Assembly (NCBI GenBank): GCA_046293075.1 | Contig: JBKBPL010000006.1 | Span: 75,848 to 139,847, forward strand | Direction: 5' to 3' | DNA: 64,000 nt | Source of the DNA: Ga0077530 sp046293075 | Lineage (GTDB): Bacteria > Pseudomonadota > Alphaproteobacteria > Rhizobiales > Hyphomicrobiaceae | Shown here: piece after piece, positions 17,196 through 26,983 of the stretch | Numbering within the stretch: the stretch's first letter is position 1 | Layout: every line of letters begins with the position of its first letter | Made by a program: the position numbers and the translations under genes | The notes under the pieces: generated by a model | Told to the model about the DNA's origin: nothing | Database searches by the model: none | The model's input: the letters and a program-made list of their open reading frames with translations, nothing else

Positions 17196-18986
17196 CTACC
17201 GAAGCTGCGGGAAAGCAGGTGCCACCTGATTCTCGGTCCGCTTCTTGCGCTGCACATCGCCCCGCGCCGCTTGGTTGGGCCGCTTCACCGTCCGCGGCGG
17301 CGCGCGCGCCGGCAGACCTTCGGCCAGCTTGACCTTGATCTTGTCGCGATCCTCGGGCTCCGGGTTCAGGGTCAGCGCCTGATTCCACTGGAAGCGCGCC
17401 TCGCGTCGCCGCCCGACACGCCAGTAGGCATCGCCGAGATGGTCGTTGAGGATCGGATCCTGCGGCATCAGTTCGACGGCCCGCTCGAGATAGCGGACGG
17501 CCTCCTTGAAGTTGCCGAGCCGATAGTGCGCCCAGCCGAGACTGTCGACGATATGGCCGTCGTCCGGGCGCAGCCGCACGGCCTTGCGGATGTGCTCCAT
17601 GCCCTGACGCAAATTCTTGTTCTGATCGACCCACGAATAGCCGAGGTAGTTGAGCACCGACGGCTGTTCCGGTGACAGCTTCAGCGCCTGCTGAAGGTCG
17701 GCCTCAGCTTTGGGCCAGTTCTTCGACCGCTCATAGGCCGTGCCGCGCGCAAAGAAGAGCGTCCAGTGCTGCTTCTGCGGGGGGCCGATCCGCTCGATCA
17801 CGCGATCGTAGTAGCTGATCGCCTCCTCATAGCGCTTTCTCGACCGCATGATATTGCCGAGTGCATCGAGCGCCCGAATATCCGACTCGTCTTCGTCGGC
17901 CATACGCTCGAGCAGCGTCCGCGACTCATCCAGGCGCTCGAGCTGATTGAGCAGCAGCGCCTTGCGGACGCGGATGGCGCTTTGCATGGGCGTGCCGTCA
18001 GGAATGCGCTCGTATGTCCGGATCGCACTCTCGTAGCGCTTCGTCGTCTCATAAACCGACGCCAAGGCGGCAAGCGCGAAGGGCGACGATGGCTCCAGAT
18101 GCAGCGCGAGCTGCAGGTAGACAGTCCCGAAGCCGATCCCACCCTCGCTCGAGAGCGCCTCGCCGAGCCCAAAGAAAACCTCGGAGAGGCCTTCGCGCGC
18201 ATTCGTGATCAGCAGCGGAATTTTGCTGCCGTCGTCGAGGCTCTCGCTGAGGGCCGCGACGTAGGGATGGACGGTGCCGGCCGCGCGACGTGAATGCTCG
18301 GCAATGATCGAGCGGGCGAGCTTGCGGTCGCCGCGCGCCGCAGCATGCTGCGCGTAGGCCAGCGTCAGGCGCACAAGGCGCTGCTCGCTGCGGAATGCCC
18401 GCTCGAAGAGCCGCCCCGCTTCCTGATGGCGTCCTGCGAGATCGGCGATCAGCGCCCTGTGATAGCGGAGATAGAATTGGGCCCAGTCAGCTTGCTTGAG
18501 CCCGTCAAGCTGAGCCAGTGCCCCATCGACATCGCCGCGCGCGAACCGGGCCCAAGCCCCGGCGAGCGTGCTGGTCACCTCGCCAACGACACTGACGGCC
18601 GCGCGCTTGAACTTCTCCTCGGCCTCCGCGAAATCCGAGCGTTTGGCCGCATCGACCCCGAGAACCAATCCGGCGATGCGGTGCGACAGGTGGATCGCCA
18701 GGAGCCGATGCGCCAACTCAACCGACTCCGCGATCCTCCCCTCCGTCAGGTCCATCAGGAGCGACTGCTCGATGAGGGTCTCGTTCGAAGGATCCCGCGA
18801 AAGCGCCCGCCTAAAGAAGTGCGCCGCCGACTCCGTATCGTGCTGGCTGCGCGCCACGCGCCCCGCGAGGTAGCCGCCATACGATGGTCTGACCTCGTTC
18901 TGGCCGTCCTCACCGCGCGCGTTCGCACTCTGGCAAAGCGGGCAGGCCACAAGGGCGGCGATGAGCGCGGCGCGCGCGAAAAGCAT
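17196..18986 (-). CDS. Exported tetratricopeptide repeat protein
   Basis: A 596-residue protein with a signal peptide (LFARAALIAALVACPLC, cleavage near ANA) and many 34-residue TPR units. Consensus-like repeats include AAHFFRRALSRDPSNETLIE, ALNLYDRVIER-type helices and, at the C-terminus, LGWAHYRLGNFKEAVRYLERA followed by AYWRVGRRREARFQWNQAL. It should be a periplasmic or membrane-attached protein-interaction scaffold; its partner is unknown. The ATG with GGAGAGACA upstream was preferred over one eight codons earlier. It is followed without a gap by ispE, an association often seen in alphaproteobacteria. Confidence 0.9.
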   Translation of the reverse strand: MLFARAALIAALVACPLCQSANARGEDGQNEVRPSYGGYLAGRVARSQHDTESAAHFFRRALSRDPSNETLIEQSLLMDLTEGRIAESVELAHRLLAIHLSHRIAGLVLGVDAAKRSDFAEAEEKFKRAAVSVVGEVTSTLAGAWARFARGDVDGALAQLDGLKQADWAQFYLRYHRALIADLAGRHQEAGRLFERAFRSEQRLVRLTLAYAQHAAARGDRKLARSIIAEHSRRAAGTVHPYVAALSESLDDGSKIPLLITNAREGLSEVFFGLGEALSSEGGIGFGTVYLQLALHLEPSSPFALAALASVYETTKRYESAIRTYERIPDGTPMQSAIRVRKALLLNQLERLDESRTLLERMADEDESDIRALDALGNIMRSRKRYEEAISYYDRVIERIGPPQKQHWTLFFARGTAYERSKNWPKAEADLQQALKLSPEQPSVLNYLGYSWVDQNKNLRQGMEHIRKAVRLRPDDGHIVDSLGWAHYRLGNFKEAVRYLERAVELMPQDPILNDHLGDAYWRVGRRREARFQWNQALTLNPEPEDRDKIKVKLAEGLPARAPPRTVKRPNQAARGDVQRKKRTENQVAPAFPQLR

Positions 18987-19210
18987 CTTGTCTCTCCACA
19001 GGCCGCACACTTCGGCACTGCGCGGTCCTGAAACAGTCGGGCCGATCAGATCACGCCCGGCTCGGGCAACTAGCCTAACAAGTGCGGCACTATCTTGGCC
19101 AGTCGATCGCTACTGAAATCAACCCAATTCTAATCCCTTGGCGCCGCGCGGCTCACGTTGAGCCGGTTACGGCCGTCAGACCTCGCAGAAATCCCCGAAG
19201 GCGCGACGCT

Positions 19211-19447
19211 TCATCGCGCGCCGCCCGGGCGACGGTGCGTCTCCAGGTGGCGGCGAAGCGACGCCTCGGCGGTGGCGTAGGCTTCCTGCAATTCCACACT
19301 CCAGTAGCGTAGCTCGGCGAGCGGAATCGGCTCGCCGGTCACCGCGCAAAGGACATAGTCCCCAGGGGAGACGACTTGGAATTCTCCGTCCAGATACTTC
19401 AGCTTGGCCTCGCCCCGGAAGCCGAACAGGCGTTCAAAACGATTCAT
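19211..19447 (-). CDS. DUF2093 domain protein
   Basis: A 78-residue conserved alphaproteobacterial protein. The DUF2093 pattern is evident: GEAKLKYLDGEFQVVSPGDYV, then CAVTGEPIPLAELRYWSVE and the ending QEAY. The paired features CAVTG and PGDY suggest a small compact fold, but no function is known to me. It sits alone upstream of the TPR gene on the same strand, 224 bp away. Confidence 0.88.
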   Translation of the reverse strand: MNRFERLFGFRGEAKLKYLDGEFQVVSPGDYVLCAVTGEPIPLAELRYWSVELQEAYATAEASLRRHLETHRRPGGAR

Positions 19448-19946
19448 CGCGTCGATCGCGGCCTTTCTATCCTTGCCGAGGCGGCGGGGTCCGCCCGCGT
19501 CGGCAGCCGTACGTTATTACATGGGCGGCCGGTTTGGCGCCAGCCGTCTTGTGCCGCGGGCGTGTCGGCTGGACCCTCGCCCGCCATGATGGCGTTCGCA
19601 CCCGAAGGGCGGAGGTTCTGGAAAATTCAGGCCGGCCGGAGGCATTCGCCTCTCACCATCGCGCAGAAACCGGTCCGACGACCACGACGTGGCAGCCGTC
19701 CTCTCTTCAGCCAGCCTGTCTGCACGACGCATGCAGAGACAGTCCCGATGCTGGCATGAGATCGTCATCCGGCGACCTCGCGGGCTCCAGCACCCCGTGA
19801 GCCGCGGACGCGGCCTGCGTCGTCGCGCCGATGCGGTCGGCCCCGCCAGGCTTGCTTGACATGAGCCCCGCGGAGCTGCCACAAGCCCCCTCCGCAAGAC
19901 ATCCGTCTTACCTGCGTGGTTGGCAGTGAGTGAGAGGAGCCCGCCC
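19448..19946. other. Intergenic region upstream of thrS
   Basis: These 499 bases lie between the divergent DUF2093 and thrS genes. Reading frames here lack recognisable motifs and none looks coding. Promoters for both genes must be inside. Some bacteria carry leader control structures before thrS; I could not identify a T-box or stem array here. Confidence 0.3.
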
Positions 19947-21905
19947 ATGCCCGAGATCACCCTGACATTTCCGGATGGCGCCAAGCGCAAGGTTCCTGCG
20001 GGAACCACCGGCCTCGATGTCGCAAAGTCGATCGCCCCATCGCTGGCGAAGCGCATGGTCGCCATGGTCCTCAACGGGATCTTGAGCGATGCCACCGACC
20101 CGATCACGGGCGACGCCTGCATCAAATTCGTCTCGCGGACCGATCCGGAAGCCCTCGAGCTGATCCGGCATGACTGCGCGCATGTCCTTGCCGAGGCGGT
20201 CCAGGAGCTGTGGCCCGGCACCCAGGTGACCATCGGGCCGGTGATCGAGAACGGCTTCTTCTACGACTTCGCCAAGGCAGAGCCCTTCAAGCCCGAGGAC
20301 CTTCCGGTCATCGAGAAGCGGATGCACGAGATCATCGCGCGCAACGCCCCCTTCAAGAAGGAAGTCTGGAGCCGCGACAAGGCGAAGGAATTCTTCCGGT
20401 CCAAGGGCGAGCTGTTCAAGGTCGAGCTCGTTGACGCGATCCCGGAGGGGGAGGATGTCAAGATCTACAGCCAGGGCGAGTGGCTCGATCTCTGCCGCGG
20501 CCCGCATATGACCTCGACCGGTCAGATCGGCAAGGCCTTCAAGCTCACGCGCTTCTCGGGCAGCTACTGGCGCGGTGATGCCAAGGGGCCGCAGCTCCAG
20601 CGCGTCTACGGTGTCGCCTTCGCCGATGAGAAGGAGCTCGCGGCCTTCCTCAAGCAGCAGGAGGAGGCGGAGAAGCGCGATCATCGCAAGCTCGGCCGGG
20701 AGATGGACCTTTTCCACTTCCAGGATGATGCGCCCGGCACCGTCTTCTGGCACCCAAAGGGCTGGACGCTCTTCCAGAACCTCATTGCCTACATGCGCCG
20801 CCGCCAGCAGGCCGAAGGCTACGTCGAGGTGAACTCGCCGCAGCTCCTCGAGCGCTCGCTGTGGGAGACGTCCGGGCACTGGGAGACCTACCACGCGCAC
20901 ATGTTCGTCACAGAGACTGAGGACGAGCGGGTATTCGCGCTGAAGCCGATGAACTGCCCGGGCCACGTACAGATCTTCAAGCACGGCCTGAAGAGCTACC
21001 GCGAGTTGCCGATCAAGATCGCGGAGTTCGGGTGCGTGCATCGCTACGAGCCGTCGGGCGCGCTGCATGGCCTCATGCGCGTGCGCGCTTTTACTCAGGA
21101 CGACGCGCACATCTTCTGCTCGGAGGATCAGATCGCGGCCGAGAGCCACAAGGTCAACGACTTCATGCTGTCGATCTACCGCGACTTCGGCTTCGAGGAC
21201 ATTCATATCAAGCTCGCCACGCGTCCCGAGAAGCGGGTCGGCGCAGACGAGCTCTGGGACAAGGCCGAGACGGCCATGCGCGCGGTCCTCGAGGAGATCG
21301 CAGCAGCCAATCCGCGCGTGAAAACATCGGTCGCGGAGGGCGAAGGCGCGTTTTACGGGCCGAAGTTCGAATATCACCTGCGCGATGCCATCGGGCGGAC
21401 CTGGCAGTGCGGTACGAACCAGGTGGATTTCAACCTGCCGGCACGCTTCGGCGCCTTCTACATTGATGCCAACAGCGAGAAGCGCACGCCGGTGATGCTG
21501 CACAGGGCCATGTTCGGCTCGCTGGAGCGATTCATCGGCATCCTTATCGAGTCGACCGCGGGGCATTTCCCGCTCTGGCTGGCGCCCGTGCAAGCCGTGA
21601 TCGCGACGATCGTCTCGGACGCGGACGAATATGCCCTGAAGGTTGCGGCGGCGCTGCGACGCGCGGGCCTGCGCGTCGAGACGGATCTCCGGAACGAGAA
21701 GATCAACTACAAGGTGCGCGAGCATTCGCTGACCAAGACGCCGGTCATCCTCGTCGTCGGCAAACGGGAGGCCGAGGAAGGCAAGGTCGCCATGCGCCGG
21801 CTTGGCAGCACCGAGAGCACGACGCTGTCGCTCGCCGAGGTCACGGCGCTGCTCACTGACGAAGCCGAGGCGCCGGACATCAAGCGGGCGCGGACCGACA
21901 GGTAG
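19947..21905 (+). CDS. thrS: Threonyl-tRNA synthetase
   Basis: ThrRS charges tRNA-Thr and edits mischarged serine. The 652 residues show all domains in order: N-terminal TGS (ITLTFPDGAKRKVPAGTTG), the editing domain with HDCAHVLAEAVQ and the later LCRGPH, the class II core with MNCPGHVQIF, RYEPSGALHGLMRVRAF and QCGTNQVDF, and the anticodon-binding domain starting at PLWLAPVQ. The start MPEITLTF was chosen because TGS begins there and a GAGAGGAG site lies just upstream. The gene converges with exbD, with 4 bp between stop codons. Confidence 0.98.
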   Translation: MPEITLTFPDGAKRKVPAGTTGLDVAKSIAPSLAKRMVAMVLNGILSDATDPITGDACIKFVSRTDPEALELIRHDCAHVLAEAVQELWPGTQVTIGPVIENGFFYDFAKAEPFKPEDLPVIEKRMHEIIARNAPFKKEVWSRDKAKEFFRSKGELFKVELVDAIPEGEDVKIYSQGEWLDLCRGPHMTSTGQIGKAFKLTRFSGSYWRGDAKGPQLQRVYGVAFADEKELAAFLKQQEEAEKRDHRKLGREMDLFHFQDDAPGTVFWHPKGWTLFQNLIAYMRRRQQAEGYVEVNSPQLLERSLWETSGHWETYHAHMFVTETEDERVFALKPMNCPGHVQIFKHGLKSYRELPIKIAEFGCVHRYEPSGALHGLMRVRAFTQDDAHIFCSEDQIAAESHKVNDFMLSIYRDFGFEDIHIKLATRPEKRVGADELWDKAETAMRAVLEEIAAANPRVKTSVAEGEGAFYGPKFEYHLRDAIGRTWQCGTNQVDFNLPARFGAFYIDANSEKRTPVMLHRAMFGSLERFIGILIESTAGHFPLWLAPVQAVIATIVSDADEYALKVAAALRRAGLRVETDLRNEKINYKVREHSLTKTPVILVVGKREAEEGKVAMRRLGSTESTTLSLAEVTALLTDEAEAPDIKRARTDR

Positions 21906-21909
21906 AGCT

Positions 21910-22401
21910 TCAGCGATCGCCGACGGGCAGGGCCGCCGGCGCCTGCTGGGTGGTTTGTCCAGCGGAAGCAGGCGGCCGCACGGCTTCGAGCGCGACCAGA
22001 CCCACCTTGAGATAGCCTGCAGCGCGGAGCTGATCGAGCACGCCGATCAGCTCGCCATAGGGCACGGATTTGTCGGCCCGCAGAAACAGGCGCGTATCGC
22101 GGTTGCCTTGGGTCACGCGTGCGATAGTCGTAAGGAATATCGACCGTGCAACAGTATCCTGACCGACGGCGATCTCCAGGTTCGCCTTGATGGTGACGTA
22201 GATCGGCTTCTCCGGTCGCGGCTGCGGCTTGGCTGTCGCGGCCGGAAGCTGCACGGCAATGTCCACCGTCGAAAGGGGTGCCGCCACCATGAAGACGATG
22301 AGCAGCACGAGGATCACGTCGATGAACGGCGTGACATTGATCTCGTGCAGATCGGCATCGTCATCATCATCATCCCCGCGCTCGCGGATGCCGCCGGCCA
22401 T
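21910..22401 (-). CDS. exbD: ExbD-type biopolymer transporter
   Basis: A 163-residue inner-membrane proton-channel subunit that works with ExbB and TonB to energise outer-membrane uptake. After an acidic run of six aspartates (residues 9-14) comes the single transmembrane helix with its conserved proton-binding aspartate: INVTPFIDVILVLLIVFMVA (Asp near residue 27). The periplasmic domain follows, with the FLRADKSVPYGEL motif. Its ATG lies 5 bp after the exbB stop. No tonB gene follows, since thrS converges immediately. Confidence 0.95.
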   Translation of the reverse strand: MAGGIRERGDDDDDDADLHEINVTPFIDVILVLLIVFMVAAPLSTVDIAVQLPAATAKPQPRPEKPIYVTIKANLEIAVGQDTVARSIFLTTIARVTQGNRDTRLFLRADKSVPYGELIGVLDQLRAAGYLKVGLVALEAVRPPASAGQTTQQAPAALPVGDR

Positions 22402-22406
22402 CGCAG

Positions 22407-23504
22407 CTACCCTCGCCTCGCGAGCGCCGCCGGCGGTCGGTGCGCCATCTGGCGATCGATGTCGCGCGAGGCAAGCCGCTCGACCTCGTCGCGCGTCTCG
22501 CGCACGAGCGCGCGATAGGTGGCAATCGAGCGGCCGAGATGGTTGTAGAGGATCACTGCGGGTATTGCCGCAACGAGGCCGATGCCGGTCGCCAGCAGCG
22601 CCTCGGCAATGCCCGGCGCGACGACGGCCAGGCTCGTCGTCTGTGACTTCGAGATGCCGATGAAGCTGTTCATGATGCCCCAGACGGTGCCGAAGAGGCC
22701 GATGAACGGCGCCGTCGCGCCGACCGTCGCGAGCAGGCTCAGGCCGCGCCGCATCCGCCGGGAGAGCGCCGCGTCGAGCCCGGCGAGCCTGGAGGCGACG
22801 CGCTCTCTGAGCCCGGCGCCGTTGAGGACGTCCTCGGAAAGCGCGATCTCCCGCCGCGCGAGCGCCACCATGCCGCGCGCCACTGGCGTGCGATGCGTCA
22901 GATGCGTGGCGGCGGTATCGAGCGACGACTCCGCCGCGAGCGCCCTGAGCCCGCGCCGCAAGCCTATCCGCGCCATCATGAGCTCCATGAGCTTGGCGAG
23001 CCAGACTGTCCAGACAGCTAGCGAGGCAAGCGCAAGCCCGATCATCACCGCCTGCACGACAACGTCGGCAGCCATGAACATGCCCCAGGGCGAGAGGTCG
23101 TGCGGCAGATGCGACCGCTCGATGCCGCCTTGCAGGGGCGCGGCAGGGCGCGCATCGGTCCCAGGGACGGCCGCCGGCGCGGCCTCCGTTGGCCCACCGG
23201 ACGGCGGGGCAGCCGGCTCCAGCGTCCGCAGCTGAACCCCGGCTGCAGGCGGCGGAGCTTCGCGCTCCTCGCCGGCCGGTGCCGACGGCGTCGAGGGCGA
23301 GGACGGCATCTCGGCCCGCATGGGCGGCGCTACCCTCTCCTGCGGCCCCTGCGCCAGTCCCGCACCCGGCGTGAGAGCCAGCACCAGGACCAGGCTGATC
23401 GACAATGAGCGCCCGATCCGGCGCGCCGCACCGATGGTGTCGGCTCCCACCCAAGGATCTCTGGAAATGGCAGTCCTCACGCAGCGTTCCCTCTCATGCG
23501 CCAT
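22407..23504 (-). CDS. exbB: ExbB-type energizer with long proline-rich N-terminus
   Basis: A 365-residue MotA/TolQ/ExbB-family protein. Residues 30-50 look like a cleavable signal or first hydrophobic segment, followed by about 90 residues rich in Pro, Ala and Glu. The three core helices follow, with the TM1 region MFMAADVVVQAVMIGLALAS, then LSLLATVGATAPFIGLFGTV and ALLATGIGLVAAIPAVI, which are ExbB signatures. The N-terminal extension is typical of the tonB-system energizer ExbB subgroup in alphaproteobacteria. The exact start is uncertain: a GTG at codon 9 is an alternative. Confidence 0.94.
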   Translation of the reverse strand: MAHERERCVRTAISRDPWVGADTIGAARRIGRSLSISLVLVLALTPGAGLAQGPQERVAPPMRAEMPSSPSTPSAPAGEEREAPPPAAGVQLRTLEPAAPPSGGPTEAAPAAVPGTDARPAAPLQGGIERSHLPHDLSPWGMFMAADVVVQAVMIGLALASLAVWTVWLAKLMELMMARIGLRRGLRALAAESSLDTAATHLTHRTPVARGMVALARREIALSEDVLNGAGLRERVASRLAGLDAALSRRMRRGLSLLATVGATAPFIGLFGTVWGIMNSFIGISKSQTTSLAVVAPGIAEALLATGIGLVAAIPAVILYNHLGRSIATYRALVRETRDEVERLASRDIDRQMAHRPPAALARRG

Positions 23505-24154
23505 GGCGGGCGACGCGACGCGCTAGCCCGCCAGAACCACGCTGTCAGATCGGGCCCTCGAGCGCGGCCCGCCACGCCCCCCACGGCGCCTTGCTACAAT
23601 TGATGACTTGCGCAGTCTAGTTTTAGATTGCCGCAGCATCGACCTCACGGCGGCCCTTAAACTGGGCCTAACCACGTCGCGCGATTATACTTGACTTTAC
23701 AGGTAAACATTAGTTGTCTCTTTTCGTGCTTGCCGAGGCTCGGCAGCATGTGGATCCGATGCCGAAGAGGCATGAACGCACCCGGATCCGCCGCGGAACC
23801 GCCATCGGGGGTGGCGGCTCCCGCACGAGAGCCAGTCTTGCGGCCGCAGTGGCGCTGCGCCTCGTCTCCGGAGGGCTCCTTGCTTCCCTTGCCGGAGCAC
23901 TCTCCTGGTGCCGCTCGGTCATGGCTGGCTTTATCCCGCGGGTGTCCGAACATGGGACGATCAGCTGATCATCGGTCGGACATCCGCGGGAGAGGCCTGC
24001 AGCGCCCATGGCCGGCGGCGCCGCCGGACCACGATGCTCTGCGCGCATCACTAGTGCGGAGAAATCCGTGGTGCTCCCGAGAGCACCGAGCCCGACGCGG
24101 GCCAACCTCATGCCTCTCGCAATGAGATCGCAGGCCAGCGCCGCGGCCGCTCGT
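23505..24154. other. 650-base intergenic region upstream of exbB
   Basis: I find no credible gene here. The part from about 23590 to 23730 is markedly AT-richer than its surroundings and probably holds the exbB promoter (annotated separately). The rest, 23740-24150, has ordinary GC content and several short frames without motifs; one reads GFIPRVSEHG near its end, which I could not assign. Confidence 0.3.
23684..23712 (-). promoter_or_regulatory. Candidate exbB promoter with palindrome
   Basis: On the minus strand a perfect TATAAT (23684-23689) lies in an AT-rich patch 180 bases before exbB. The -35 position has no good match. A near-perfect palindrome, TTTAC-AG-GTAAA (23696-23707), occupies the spacer and could be an operator, plausibly for iron control given the gene, though I cannot match it to a known Fur, Irr or RirA site. 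Confidence 0.35.
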
Positions 24155-25057
24155 TCAGTGCTTTGCGCGCACGAGACGGTCGGCGATGATGCCGATGGCG
24201 ACGAGGCCGATGCCGACAAACTGCACGTGCGTCAGCTGCTCACCGAGAAGCAATACGCCGATCAGCACCACCGTCACCAGCTCCAGGCTGACGATGATCG
24301 AATAGCGGCCGGCGCTGAGCCGTGGCAGCGCATAGGCAAACGAGGCCACCTGAATTACGCCGCCGACGAGCGCAATCATGAGCAGGCTCTGCCACTCGCC
24401 TAACCCTGCTGGCAGACGCATTCCGAAGATCGCGAGCACGAGCGCATAGGCCGTGCCGAGCCCGAGATAGATGGCGCTCGCTCCGGCAAACGGCGAGCCC
24501 TGGCGCGTATACCGGTAGGCAATCGCAATATAGGCCGCATAAACGAAAGGCGTTGCCAGAGCGCAGAAGATGCCGACCGGGTCGGCATTGCCGAGGCCGA
24601 GGCTCGGCCAGCCTGCACATAGGGCGCCGATGAAGATCAGCGTGACCGCCGCGATCGAGGGCCAGCGCACGGGGATCGAGAAGAGGTACCGGTCAAGCGC
24701 CAGCGTGATGATCGGATAGACGAAGAAAACCGTGATCACGACGCTGGAGGGGACGGTCTGCACCGCGCGAAAGTAGGTGTAGGTCTGTGCCACGCCGAGC
24801 GTGAGGCCGTTCAGAAACAACCCGCGTCCCGCACTCGCCCACTCGGCCCTGAGGCTCGGGCTCGTCCACCAGGCTATGGGGATCAGAACGGCGAGCGCAA
24901 TCCAGTAGCGCCAGAACAACACCGACGCGACGTCCATGCCCGCCTGATAGAGGCCGATGGCAAAGTACGGCACGGTGCCGACGAGCGAGGAGCCGAGCGC
25001 GGCAGCCGCCACGGCGCGCGCCTCCACGCCTGGGCCGGGTTGGAACTGGGCAGACAT
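24155..25057 (-). CDS. DMT superfamily (EamA) transporter
   Basis: A 300-residue inner-membrane protein with about ten transmembrane helices arranged as two EamA repeats (roughly residues 15-145 and 160-295). Family landmarks are FWRYWIALAVLIP, VFFVYPIITLALDRYLF in repeat one and SLELVTVVLIGVLLLGEQLT in repeat two. Members usually export amino acids, metabolites or drugs; the substrate is not predictable. Stand-alone gene on the minus strand, 162 bp after the AidB-like gene. Confidence 0.9.
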   Translation of the reverse strand: MSAQFQPGPGVEARAVAAAALGSSLVGTVPYFAIGLYQAGMDVASVLFWRYWIALAVLIPIAWWTSPSLRAEWASAGRGLFLNGLTLGVAQTYTYFRAVQTVPSSVVITVFFVYPIITLALDRYLFSIPVRWPSIAAVTLIFIGALCAGWPSLGLGNADPVGIFCALATPFVYAAYIAIAYRYTRQGSPFAGASAIYLGLGTAYALVLAIFGMRLPAGLGEWQSLLMIALVGGVIQVASFAYALPRLSAGRYSIIVSLELVTVVLIGVLLLGEQLTHVQFVGIGLVAIGIIADRLVRAKH

Positions 25058-25219
25058 CGGGGCAGGCCGATCTCAGGAATGACGGGGAAGCACGCCGCGA
25101 AGCAGCGAACTGCCGCTTATACCCTCGCGCCCGCGCCAAGGCGATGCGCTTGGAACGCACCCGCAGCATTTGTTCCATGCATTGTGTCCGAGCCCTGCGC
25201 GGTCGTGCTGACCGCCCCT

Positions 25220-26983
25220 TCAAGCCGTCAAGAGCTCCGCGACGTCGCGCATGGGCGCCGGCCTGTCCCCAAGCAGGAGATCGGCGATCCGGTCCTCGCC
25301 GCGCCCGGCCTCGAGCGCGAAGGGATCGCGTGCCGCAAGACGATGGTCGAGAACCAGCCGCGCAAGCAGCAGGCGACGGGCATCCCCGCGGTGCTGGTAG
25401 ATGCGCGCGGCCTCCCAGGTCAGATAGACGGCACTCGCCACGTGGTAGAGCACGCTCGTCGCGCGGCGGGCATCGGCCTCGTTGCTGGCCTCGCGCGCGA
25501 CGCGCTGCGCGAAGTCGATCGCCGCGTCGACATTACGGCGCAGACGATCGCGGAAGGCCTGTAGCACGCTCGGGCTCTCATCGAGGCGCGCCGCAAGATC
25601 GGCAGCCAGCGCCGCCTCGGCACTATGGCGGGCGACCGCGCGGGTCAGTGCATCGAGCGCCACAATGTTTCCGGTCCCCTCCCAGATCGAGCCGAGGTGG
25701 GCATCGCGCAGCAAGCGCGCACAGGCGAACTCCTCGACATAGCCAATGCCCCCGCGGAACTCGAGCGCGTCGCCCGTCATCTTGCGTGCATCGCGCGTCG
25801 AGCGGAATTTGAGCACCGGCGTCAGCATCCGGACGAGCGCCGCCGCCTCCTGGCTGCCGCCGATCTCGGCCCGATCGAGCGCGTCTGCCGTGATGAAGCT
25901 CATTGACAGTGCCTGCTCGAGCGGCACCATGAGCTTCAGGAGCTGGCGGCGGGCCAGCGGCAGCTCGATGATGCGGCGCCCGAAGGCACGGCGGTTATGC
26001 GCGACGGTGAGCGCATCGTGCAGCGCGCGCCGCATGAGCGCCGTCGACTTGACACCATTCGAGAGCCGCGACCAGTTGACCATCTCGGCCATCTGCACGA
26101 AGCCGCGGTCGAGCCGGCCGACGGCGTAGGCGATGGCGCCCTCGAGCGTGATCTCGCCCGAGGCCATGGAGCGCGTGCCGAGCTTGTCCTTGAGCCGCAC
26201 GATCCGGTAGCTGTTGACCGTGCCATCGTCGAGGTGGCGCGGCATGAGGAAGAGCCCGACGCCACGCGTACCGCTCACCGCGCCCTCGGGCCGCGCCAGC
26301 AGCATGGCGATGCCGGCATCGGCGTTCGAGCAGAACCACTTGTCGCCGTAGAGGCGCCAGTGGTCCCCCTCGGGCTTCGCGATGGTCGTGAGACTGCCGA
26401 CGTCGGAGCCGCCCTCCTTCTCCGTCATGAACTGTGCGCCCTGCGTAAGGCGGCTCATGTCGGTCTCGGTCAGGCGGTCGAGATACTTTGCCTTGAGCGC
26501 CTCGTCGCCGTAGCGGGAGAGCAGCATCGCCGCGCCGTCGGTTACATTGAGCGGGCAGCCCATGCCGAACTCGGCTTGGTTGAAGAGGTAGGTGAAGGCG
26601 TGCTTGGCCGCCGCCGGATAGGTCCCCAGCCAGCCGAGGATGCCTTTGCGATGCGACATCGCGTGAATACCGAACTCGCCGAAGCCGACGCGCTCGAGCT
26701 CGCGATAGGCAGGATGATACTCGATGTGCTGCACGTCATTGCCGAACCGGTCGCGCGCATGAAGGATCGGCGGATGGCGGTCGGCGAGGCGGGCGCAGTT
26801 GTCGAGATGATCGCCGGCGAGTGCGCCGAGGCGGTCCAGATGCGGTTCGATGTGGGCGAGCAGATCCTGCGGCAGGTGAATGCGCAGCAGGTCCATGAGC
26901 GAGGGATCCGCACGGAAGAAATTGAGCCCCGTGGTGTCGGGGGCGATCGCGCCGCTTGCGGTCGGCGAGGCGGTGGCGGCCAT
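25220..26983 (-). CDS. Acyl-CoA dehydrogenase, AidB-like
   Basis: A 587-residue flavoprotein with the acyl-CoA dehydrogenase fold plus a C-terminal extension. Landmarks are AQFMTEKEGGSDVGS (flavin/substrate loop, about residues 185-200), WFCSNADAGIAMLLARP, GLFLMPR, the helical core LMRRALHDALTVAHNRRAFG, and the late GGIGYVEEFACARLLRDAHLGSIWEGTGNI. That last stretch is strongly AidB-like. AidB itself binds DNA and protects during alkylation stress, while many homologues probably just oxidise acyl-CoAs. The ATG with GGAG six bases upstream was selected; a start 21 codons earlier is possible. An XRE regulator gene precedes it. Confidence 0.88.
   Translation of the reverse strand: MAATASPTASGAIAPDTTGLNFFRADPSLMDLLRIHLPQDLLAHIEPHLDRLGALAGDHLDNCARLADRHPPILHARDRFGNDVQHIEYHPAYRELERVGFGEFGIHAMSHRKGILGWLGTYPAAAKHAFTYLFNQAEFGMGCPLNVTDGAAMLLSRYGDEALKAKYLDRLTETDMSRLTQGAQFMTEKEGGSDVGSLTTIAKPEGDHWRLYGDKWFCSNADAGIAMLLARPEGAVSGTRGVGLFLMPRHLDDGTVNSYRIVRLKDKLGTRSMASGEITLEGAIAYAVGRLDRGFVQMAEMVNWSRLSNGVKSTALMRRALHDALTVAHNRRAFGRRIIELPLARRQLLKLMVPLEQALSMSFITADALDRAEIGGSQEAAALVRMLTPVLKFRSTRDARKMTGDALEFRGGIGYVEEFACARLLRDAHLGSIWEGTGNIVALDALTRAVARHSAEAALAADLAARLDESPSVLQAFRDRLRRNVDAAIDFAQRVAREASNEADARRATSVLYHVASAVYLTWEAARIYQHRGDARRLLLARLVLDHRLAARDPFALEAGRGEDRIADLLLGDRPAPMRDVAELLTA

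Noticed and set aside
19448..19946. Possible T-box or tRNA-like leader before thrS
   Set aside because: I could not find the T-box bulge, an anticodon-like specifier loop, or an intrinsic terminator.
19908..21725. A 605-codon open frame antisense to thrS
   Set aside because: It mirrors the codon bias of thrS and has no family motifs; thrS on the plus strand is unmistakable. Such long antisense frames are expected in GC-rich coding DNA.
23740..24150. Several 80-170 codon frames in the gap upstream of exbB
   Set aside because: None has a ribosome site with family-like protein sequence; overlapping frames on both strands are equally open, as expected by chance at this GC content.
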